DNA from: a virus
Strand: one strand, 5' to 3'
Length of the DNA: 64,000 nt
Virus record (IMG/VR): IMGVR_UViG_3300045581_000334
Coordinates: 1-64,000 of that record
Shown: positions 58,612-64,000 of the stretch, piece after piece
How the letters are laid out: every line of letters starts with the position of its first letter
Position numbering within the stretch: position 1 is the stretch's first letter
Translations under genes and position numbers: made by a program
Notes under the pieces: model-generated
Seen by the model: the letters and a program-made list of their open reading frames with translations, nothing else
The model's database searches: none
Told to the model about the DNA's origin: nothing

Positions 58612-58899
58612 TTACCACTTATTAAGTGGACATTTTGCATCTTTTAATTTAGTTTTTAAAAACATAAAGCATCCACATTGCTTACAGGTAGATGTTTCTT
58701 TTATTAATTCAGGGCAAGAAAGGCATGTATTAAATCTTTGTGACGACTCTTCTTCTGAAGATGTAGAAACTGATGGGTCAACTTTATGCCAGGGCATACC
58801 GTAATTATTAGATAAATTTAAAGCCTCTAAATCTTTTTCTATTTCATCAGGCTTTTTAGGCTCTAAAAAATACTCAGATAGATCTATACTGTTTTCCAT
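58612..58899 (-). CDS. zinc-binding small protein with multi-Cys C-terminus
   Basis: A 95-residue protein. The C-terminal half has Cys at CLSC, CKQCGC and CPLNKW, giving at least six Cys, with basic residues between. It resembles small zinc-binding proteins found in many phages (a family I recall as DUF6171). The N-terminal half is acidic and Ser-rich. It starts six bases after TATAAT, with a TTGCTA -35. It lies inside the fibre cassette, so it may be a chaperone or virion component rather than a regulator. Confidence 0.7.
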   Translation of the reverse strand: MENSIDLSEYFLEPKKPDEIEKDLEALNLSNNYGMPWHKVDPSVSTSSEEESSQRFNTCLSCPELIKETSTCKQCGCFMFLKTKLKDAKCPLNKW

Positions 58900-58905
58900 A
58901 ATTAA

Positions 58906-58934
58906 ATTATATCATTCTGTAATATGTCTAGCAA
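58906..58934 (-). promoter_or_regulatory. promoter for a leaderless mRNA (58899 gene)
   Basis: The minus strand shows TTGCTA (58929-58934), a 17-base spacer and TATAAT (58906-58911) preceded by TGA, then six bases to ATG at 58899. Confidence 0.6.
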
Positions 58935-59692
58935 GGGTAGTTTCCTCCTCCGCCTCCGCAAGATCTGACATCTGAAGTTATGCATGACCCAAATCCTATA
59001 AATGTAGGAGAGGAACATATTTGATATGTTCCATCTGAACAAAGTTTCCTGGTTCCCTCATAAATTCCTTGATATGAGTCCTCGCCATTACATGTAGGAA
59101 TAATAACTTGATATGGCTCGCAATTTCCACAACTAAAAGATTGGAATGATGGTGGGAAGAATGGCGGGAAGAATGGGAATGATGGTGGGAAGAATGGCGG
59201 GAAGAATGGGAATGATGGTGGGAAGAATGGCGGGAAGAATGGGAATGATGGTGGGAAGAATGGCGGGAAGAATGGGAATGATGGTGGGAAGAATGGTGGG
59301 AAGAATGGGAATGATGGTGGGAAGAATGGCGGGAAGAACGGTGCAAAGTAAGGTGGGAAGAACGGCGGGAAGAATGGGAAGTACGGCGGGAAGAACGGTG
59401 GGAAGAACGGGAAGAATGGGAAGAACGGTGGGAAGAACGGCGGGAAGAATGGAGGCGCTACATATCTATAATAGACAAAAGGAACAGTATCTCCCAATAA
59501 AGAAACTGAGTTTTCTGAAACTCCTTGACTTTGAATTAAATTATCAAGATTAATATTTGCAGTATCTATATATGATTCTGTATAATTTAACCCTAAAGAA
59601 TTTAAATCGTTTTTAGCTTGAGACCTAGATTTTCCAGATAAATTTGGAACATTTCTTTTTCTTCTTCCGTGTCTACCAAATAGACTAAACAT
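58928..59692 (-). CDS. PASTA-like, FFPP-repeat, Cys-rich protein
   Basis: A 254-residue protein in three parts. The basic start (FGRHGRRKRN) leads into a PASTA-like module (VPNLSGKSRSQAKNDLNSLG) up to about residue 75, a fold used to bind peptidoglycan. Residues about 80-181 are FFPP and SFPFFPPFFPP repeats. The last 70 residues contain at least eight Cys (including FSCGNCEP, CNGED, KLCSDGTYQICSS and a Gly-rich end) and might be disulfide-bonded. It is probably a cell-wall-facing appendage. The Phe-Pro tract is shared with the proteins at 6351 and 51054. Confidence 0.7.
   Translation of the reverse strand: MFSLFGRHGRRKRNVPNLSGKSRSQAKNDLNSLGLNYTESYIDTANINLDNLIQSQGVSENSVSLLGDTVPFVYYRYVAPPFFPPFFPPFFPFFPFFPPFFPPYFPFFPPFFPPYFAPFFPPFFPPSFPFFPPFFPPSFPFFPPFFPPSFPFFPPFFPPSFPFFPPFFPPSFPFFPPFFPPSFQSFSCGNCEPYQVIIPTCNGEDSYQGIYEGTRKLCSDGTYQICSSPTFIGFGSCITSDVRSCGGGGGNYPC
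59149..59455 (-). repeat. FFPP-coding repeat, tract 3, with 33-base units
   Basis: About six 33-base units code for 11 residues (SFPFFPPFFPP), with plain FFPP units at the N-terminal side. In the shifted minus frame the same DNA gives a Ser/His-rich open frame that I treat as a shadow. Purine bias is on the plus strand. Confidence 0.9.
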
Positions 59693-59693
59693 A

Positions 59694-61685
59694 TCATACG
59701 CTCAAATCGCCCATGGCGACCCAAGAATTTAATGCTCTTTTCACCAGGGTTGCTGAACTCCATTTAGCTCTCAATTTCAATCCAGGAGTTGCGTCTATGG
59801 TAAATCCAGATCCTCTAAGAGTAACCTGAGAATCACCTGTTTGTAATATATTAACCGTAAACCCTACTGCAAATGAAGATGAGTCTACTATGTCTAAAAA
59901 TCCTCCGCCAGACATTTCAATAAGTTTTCCTAAATCTCCAGGAACAACAATATAGGTTGCTGCCTGTGGATTTCTTACTGTAAGCTTATCAAGCTTAGTG
60001 TCAAGTGCTGTTTGTGTGGCAGTTGAAACTGGTTTGTTAGCATCAGATGTATTGTCTACATTTTCAAGACCAACCATTGATTTTGTAATTCCAGAAACTG
60101 TACCAGTAAAGGTCGGAGAAGATAGTGGAGCATAAGTAGCAATTGCGTTGGATTGAGTCAAGTATGTAGAAGAAGCTAAAGAAGAATCTAATTTATTTCC
60201 TATAGCATTACTTATTGTTGTAGCGTAATTAGGATCATCTCCTAATGCTGCCGCCAACTCATTAAGAGTATTTAAAGTTTCTGGAGCGGAGTCTACAAGA
60301 TTAGATATTGCAGTATTGACATAAGTTTCAGTAGCATATCCAGTCAAGCTAGGTATTACTGGCTTATCCGTTAAATCATTATAGCTAGTTATAATCTCTG
60401 TATCTCTTGCAATTGAATCTGGAATTTGAATGTCTGGTATCTTTGCGTTTCCGTCTAATGTTGCAACTCCATCTTGAACTCCTCTTTGGGATAATGGAAT
60501 AAACTCACCAGTTGTATTAGACAAGTTAAATGCTAAGTCGTCTAATTGTTCTTGAACTGAACTTGTTGTGCCGCTTAGTCTTTCTACATCTATAGATGTT
60601 AAATTAGCAGAAGGTAGAGTGTGCCACTCTGTATCATAATCGATTGCAGAAGATTTTATTAAAAATTGTCCAGCAGTTCCACCTTCTGATACGCCTGGTC
60701 CAGATTCACCTTGAATGCCTTGTGGGCCTTGTAAACCTTGCTCACCCTGAATTCCTTGTGGCCCTTGTAATCCTTGCTCACCCTGAATTCCTTGTTGACC
60801 TTGAATACCTTGTGGACCAGGTTCGCCTTGCTCTCCTTGAATACCTTGTGGACCCTGGTCTCCTTGTGGACCCTGAATTCCTTGTAATCCTTGTGGTCCA
60901 ATTTCTCCTTGTATCCCTTGAGGTCCCTGTGGGCCAACTTCACCCTGAATACCTTGTTCTCCTTGGATTCCTTGCGGTCCTTGAGGTCCTTGTGGTCCAA
61001 CAATTTGTCCAACATTATTCCATAGAGATCCGTCCCAAACATAAAGATCTCCGTTATCTTGATTAATATAACTATCACCAATTACATTACCTGTATTAGG
61101 TAAAGAGGTTTCATTAGTTACAGATCCCTTTAATACTATAGATGTTCCAGCAGAGCCTTGTATTCCTTGCTCTCCCTGAATTCCTTGTGGTCCTTGAGGT
61201 CCCTGTGGGCCAACTTCACCCTGAATACCTTGTGGGCCCTGAATGCCTTGTGGACCAGATTCACCTTGTTCGCCTTGAATTCCTTGCGGTCCTTGAATTC
61301 CTTGTAATCCTTGTGGTCCCTGTAAACCTTGTTCACCTTGTGGCCCCTGCGGTCCTGGTATTCCTTGAGTGCCACCTGCTGGTCCCGCTGGACCTGCTGG
61401 GCCTTCTGGACCAAGGGAAACTTCTACCCAGTATGTGCCATCATAAACATAAAGTTTAGCGTCATCATTGTCGTACCAGATTTTTCCTTCATAAGATATT
61501 TCTGGAGATGGCAGTGTTGAACTTACATGTGCAAATGCTTGTGCACCTAAATCCTGCCATTGATTTCCTGAGTAATATCTTGCTTTTTGAGATACTGTAT
61601 TAAAATACAGATCTCCCTCAGAGGCAGATAAAGGGTCAAACTCTAGTCCAGATAAGTTTAATGGGACTTTAAATTTACGAGCCAC
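59694..61685 (-). CDS. collagen-like tail fibre
   Basis: A 663-residue protein starting at GTG behind AGGAG. It opens with the MARKF anchor module shared with the gene at 61696. Two collagen-like blocks follow (residues about 92-180 and 230-331), made of Gly-Pro-Gln, Gly-Ile-Gln, Gly-Glu-Gln triplets, and separated by a small beta module (VIGDSYINQDNGDLYVWDGS). A TLNELAAALGDDPNY module and a C-terminal domain shared with the 52559 fibre close the protein. Pro is usually in the X position rather than Y, so typical 4-hydroxylation sites are few. Confidence 0.88.
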   Translation of the reverse strand: MARKFKVPLNLSGLEFDPLSASEGDLYFNTVSQKARYYSGNQWQDLGAQAFAHVSSTLPSPEISYEGKIWYDNDDAKLYVYDGTYWVEVSLGPEGPAGPAGPAGGTQGIPGPQGPQGEQGLQGPQGLQGIQGPQGIQGEQGESGPQGIQGPQGIQGEVGPQGPQGPQGIQGEQGIQGSAGTSIVLKGSVTNETSLPNTGNVIGDSYINQDNGDLYVWDGSLWNNVGQIVGPQGPQGPQGIQGEQGIQGEVGPQGPQGIQGEIGPQGLQGIQGPQGDQGPQGIQGEQGEPGPQGIQGQQGIQGEQGLQGPQGIQGEQGLQGPQGIQGESGPGVSEGGTAGQFLIKSSAIDYDTEWHTLPSANLTSIDVERLSGTTSSVQEQLDDLAFNLSNTTGEFIPLSQRGVQDGVATLDGNAKIPDIQIPDSIARDTEIITSYNDLTDKPVIPSLTGYATETYVNTAISNLVDSAPETLNTLNELAAALGDDPNYATTISNAIGNKLDSSLASSTYLTQSNAIATYAPLSSPTFTGTVSGITKSMVGLENVDNTSDANKPVSTATQTALDTKLDKLTVRNPQAATYIVVPGDLGKLIEMSGGGFLDIVDSSSFAVGFTVNILQTGDSQVTLRGSGFTIDATPGLKLRAKWSSATLVKRALNSWVAMGDLSV
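60693..60998 (-). repeat. collagen-like repeat block 2
   Basis: Codes for Gly-X-Y triplets, mainly GPQ, GIQ and GEQ, residues about 230-331. Plus-strand units such as CCTTGTGGACC recur with nine-base periodicity. Confidence 0.9.
61146..61412 (-). repeat. collagen-like repeat block 1
   Basis: Codes for Gly-X-Y triplets, residues about 92-180, beginning GPEGPAGPAGPAG and continuing with GPQ/GIQ types. Confidence 0.9.
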
Positions 61686-61695
61686 TATTAAACTC

Positions 61696-63150
61696 CTATC
61701 CGATTACTACTACTCTATACTCTCCAGCTGAAGGTGCTACAGCAAATTTAATAGTTACCGCCGACGTTGAAGTGTGTTCAACATCTGCTTCTATTTGGGC
61801 ATATGGAGAAGCAACCTCATAAATTTGAACAACAACATCTTTTGTGCCGAGGTTGTGTGTTACTGTATATGTTGTAGCTGATGTGCTAAGTGTTTCTTTA
61901 TATTTTCTTGTTATCTCGTGATAGTTTGTTCCATCATTTGATAATGTCCACTGATCAGATGTTTCATTCCAAAGGATCTGTACATCGTCTTCTGTGCCTC
62001 TATGAACCTTTATGCCTGCATCTACAGAGGGAGCCTGAGTATGAGGCATATCGCTATTCAAATTAATTATATTGTCTGATATATTAACCTGAGTAGTATT
62101 TACAGAGTTAATAGAGCCTGTTACATTTAAGCTTCCATTAACTTGAAGGTTTCCGCCTATTGTTGTATCTCCAGTAACGTCTAACCCACCATTTAGGTCA
62201 GTAGATCCTGTTACTTCAAGATTGGATACTGCAGTAACTTCACCATTAAATGTGGCTGTGCCATCAACAACAATAGACGAATTGAATGTGGCTGCACCAG
62301 TTACGTCTAAAGTGCTTGCAAAGTCTGCTGCTCCTGTAACATCTAATGTTCCAGAAACATCTGAGTTTCCATTTAAATCGAGATTTCCATTAATTTGAAC
62401 ATCATCATTAAATGTTGATGTTGAGTTGGCTGTAAATATTCCATTAACAGTAGAAGTAGAATTTGCTGTTACTGCACCATCAAATTGAGATGATCCATCT
62501 ACCTCTAAAGTAGAATCAAGTTTTACAGCTCCACCAACATCTAAAGTACCTGTTGTTATGTCAACATTTCCATTTAATGATGTATTTCCAGAAACTGTAA
62601 GTGTATTATTTAGTGTTGTTGCGCCATCAACATCTAGTGTTGATTGTAATTCTGTTGCACCATCAACATGTAATGTGCTATTTAAGTTTGCAGAACCATT
62701 TAATGTAGTTCCACCCGTAACTTCTAAAGTTCCGCCAATGTCTACATTGCCAGTTGTGTCTAATGTATCAGCATCAATATTTGTTACATTAAGTTGCGAT
62801 GGAAGAGAAAGGGTTGCATCTCCATTAGCAGCTTTTGTAACAGTAATTTGATTTGCTGTGCCAATAATATCGGCAACATCATGCTTATGATCAGCATGTG
62901 CAACATAAGGTGAAGATCCATGACTTACAGAATCTCCAAATTTTATTCTAGTTGTATAATTACTATCTCCAAAATCACCAGAGGCTGTTAGCCATTCTGT
63001 TCCATTCCAAAAATATAAAAGATTATCGTTTGAGTTATAATAAATTTGACCAGTAACTGGATTGCTTGGTGCAGTTCCTAAGTTCTGGATTCTGGCATTG
63101 AGTAGTTCATTCTTATTTAGGTCAATGCTAACCAAAAATTTTCTTGCCAT
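61696..63150 (-). CDS. tail fibre with repeated beta-helix modules
   Basis: A 484-residue fibre with the MARKF start and a small anchor ([20 protein letters not shown]). Residues about 120-340 are short repeats of the form LDV-x-G-x-x-x-F/L-NGS or similar ([20 protein letters not shown]), which would make a beta-helical or beta-prism shaft. The C-terminus ([20 protein letters not shown]) is a compact beta domain. It lies next to the collagen-like fibre and has a ribosome binding site (AAGGGAG). Confidence 0.82.
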   Translation of the reverse strand: MARKFLVSIDLNKNELLNARIQNLGTAPSNPVTGQIYYNSNDNLLYFWNGTEWLTASGDFGDSNYTTRIKFGDSVSHGSSPYVAHADHKHDVADIIGTANQITVTKAANGDATLSLPSQLNVTNIDADTLDTTGNVDIGGTLEVTGGTTLNGSANLNSTLHVDGATELQSTLDVDGATTLNNTLTVSGNTSLNGNVDITTGTLDVGGAVKLDSTLEVDGSSQFDGAVTANSTSTVNGIFTANSTSTFNDDVQINGNLDLNGNSDVSGTLDVTGAADFASTLDVTGAATFNSSIVVDGTATFNGEVTAVSNLEVTGSTDLNGGLDVTGDTTIGGNLQVNGSLNVTGSINSVNTTQVNISDNIINLNSDMPHTQAPSVDAGIKVHRGTEDDVQILWNETSDQWTLSNDGTNYHEITRKYKETLSTSATTYTVTHNLGTKDVVVQIYEVASPYAQIEADVEHTSTSAVTIKFAVAPSAGEYRVVVIG

Positions 63151-63162
63151 TTTTCACTCCCT

Positions 63163-63597
63163 TTAAGACAGATGTGCTGTCCCTGAAAACGGCTGTGCCA
63201 TTATCAGTGTAATTGTATTAAGACTATTATAGTCTATTCCCGTTTCTAATATGTCGCCAGAGCTAGACTTAACTGTTACATTTGGGTGGAACCCTAAATT
63301 ATGGGATATAGCTATTTTATAAACATCCCCATCTAACACCAATTGAGCCATTTCCCATGAGGCTGTCAAGGATATCTGCTTATCTAAAATAAAGCTATTA
63401 GATATATTCCAAGTATTTGTAGAAGAATCTTTAGGACCCCAGAATCTAGTAGTGGTTTTATCAAAATAGAAGTCTCCAGGAACCCCAAGAGAATTGGATG
63501 GGTTTCCCTCTCCGCTAATAATTGTTCGTCCTGGTGCACCAGAAGCCCTGACAACTACTAAGGGGTTATCTTCGTTTACTATTAACCGTGTTCCCAT
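63163..63597 (-). CDS. small tail-fibre protein
   Basis: A 144-residue protein. It contains LGVPGDFYFDKTTTRFWGPK, a linker often found in phage fibre shafts. The C-terminal part (AISHNLGFHPNVTVKSSSGD) resembles a capping beta module. It lies between the anchor gene and the MARKF fibre. Its TAATG-type junction overlaps the end of the preceding gene. Confidence 0.72.
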   Translation of the reverse strand: MGTRLIVNEDNPLVVVRASGAPGRTIISGEGNPSNSLGVPGDFYFDKTTTRFWGPKDSSTNTWNISNSFILDKQISLTASWEMAQLVLDGDVYKIAISHNLGFHPNVTVKSSSGDILETGIDYNSLNTITLIMAQPFSGTAHLS

Positions 63598-63941
63598 TAA
63601 ATTGTCACCGCTCTATTTAAAGTCATATATCCTTCTAAAAGTCTTGTCTTATTTACACTTGGGTCAATTAAAATTAAATCATATGCTGATTTTGGATAAA
63701 ACATTTTATTAGTTCTGTCTGCTGATATAGAAATTGAAAGTTTTCCTTCTGTAGGGCTTATTGTTATTCCGTCGGATTCTGTTAATGTAAAAGCTATTTT
63801 TTTTCCACCCTGAGTATCTCTTACCTGCATTTTTGCTGTATGAAAATTAAGCTGTATCGGGTTCTCATCTTCATCAAGATATTGAACCTCAAAATTAAAA
63901 GTTGCATTTTGATCAACTTGAAAATTTTTCTGTGCAGCCAT
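63597..63941 (-). CDS. fibre/baseplate attachment protein (BppU-like N-terminal domain)
   Basis: A 114-residue beta protein. The pattern FNFEVQYLDEDENPIQLN, AKMQVRDTQGGK, ISPTEGKLSISISADRT and YDLILIDPSVNKTRLLEGY is that of the small Ig-like attachment domains found at the start of many phage tail-fibre operons. It probably sits at the base of the fibre cassette and connects fibres to the tail. It is the first gene of the operon inside the window. Confidence 0.78.
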   Translation of the reverse strand: MAAQKNFQVDQNATFNFEVQYLDEDENPIQLNFHTAKMQVRDTQGGKKIAFTLTESDGITISPTEGKLSISISADRTNKMFYPKSAYDLILIDPSVNKTRLLEGYMTLNRAVTI

Positions 63942-63963
63942 TTAGTACCCCTAAAATAGGAAA

Positions 63964-63992
63964 ACTCCCATGCTCAATTTTAGCATAGGAGT
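63964..63992 (-). terminator. hairpin terminator upstream of the fibre cassette
   Basis: ACTCCCATGCT pairs with AGCATAGGAGT with one mismatch around CAATTTT. On the minus strand the stem is followed by TTTTCC, consistent with termination of a gene beyond the right edge. The right arm also contains a TATGCTAAAAT box similar to the TGCTATAAT promoters, so terminator and promoter may overlap here. Confidence 0.65.
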
Positions 63993-64000
63993 AATCCTAA

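Noticed and set aside
58996-59346. Minus-strand His/Ser-rich open frame (SSRHSSHH repeats)
   Set aside because: It is the alternate frame of the FFPP array inside the 58928 gene. No independent start signal, and the main frame continues into a PASTA-like and a Cys-rich region.
1-64000. tRNA genes, integrase, or large terminase
   Set aside because: I found no cloverleaf-like segment, no tyrosine or serine recombinase motif and no terminase Walker/nuclease motifs in any frame. The terminase may be beyond the right edge.

Overview
The window is a contiguous piece of a tailed double-stranded DNA phage genome. It is AT-rich, almost fully coding, and every gene I support is on the minus strand, so transcription runs from high to low coordinates. 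The HK97-type capsid genes, the very long tape measure, the frameshifted pair of tail assembly chaperones and the absence of sheath or contractile baseplate genes point to a long-tailed siphovirus. The host cannot be read directly. Many genes start 5-8 bases after a TATAAT box with no ribosome binding site, which suggests leaderless mRNAs. Those are common in actinobacteria, so an aquatic low-GC actinobacterial host is my best guess (inference). No integrase, repressor, tRNA or terminase is visible; a terminase probably lies beyond the right edge.

Layout in order of transcription. (1) 63941-52559: a cassette of tail-fibre and appendage proteins. They include a fibre-anchor protein, a collagen-like fibre, two proteins with Phe-Pro (FFPP) repeats (one continues into region 2) and several fibres that share N- and C-terminal modules. 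(2) 52532-38299: an accessory island. It holds an Fn3-FFPP-Hint protein, a TylF-type methyltransferase, a radical SAM/SPASM protein, a PLP enzyme of the cystathionine gamma-synthase family, a 33-residue Cys-rich peptide, a sulfotransferase-like protein, a Dps-like protein, a GMP reductase/IMP dehydrogenase-family enzyme, seven different 2OG-Fe(II) dioxygenases, a short-chain dehydrogenase and three members of a small uncharacterised family. (3) 38286-30090: LamG protein, portal, protease/scaffold, major capsid and head-tail connectors. (4) 30100-6351: tail completion, tail tube, chaperones with a canonical -1 frameshift site, a 3092-residue tape measure with a CHAP-like peptidase, LysM and a possible kinase-like insert, then tail-tip and receptor-binding proteins including a third FFPP protein. 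(5) 6360-1: small coiled-coil genes, a metallophosphoesterase, zinc-binding small proteins, helicase, primase, ssDNA-binding protein and the first codons of a DnaE-type DNA polymerase.

The most unusual feature is the coexistence of seven prolyl-hydroxylase-like dioxygenases with four virion-type proteins rich in Pro repeats (three FFPP, one collagen-like). I propose that the phage may modify its own fibres or host surface material after translation. This is inference and is testable by mass spectrometry of virions. Other notable points are the Hint domain downstream of an FFPP tract, the recurrent TATAAT-N6-ATG start architecture, the kinase-like segment inside the tape measure, and several small genes that are easily missed.
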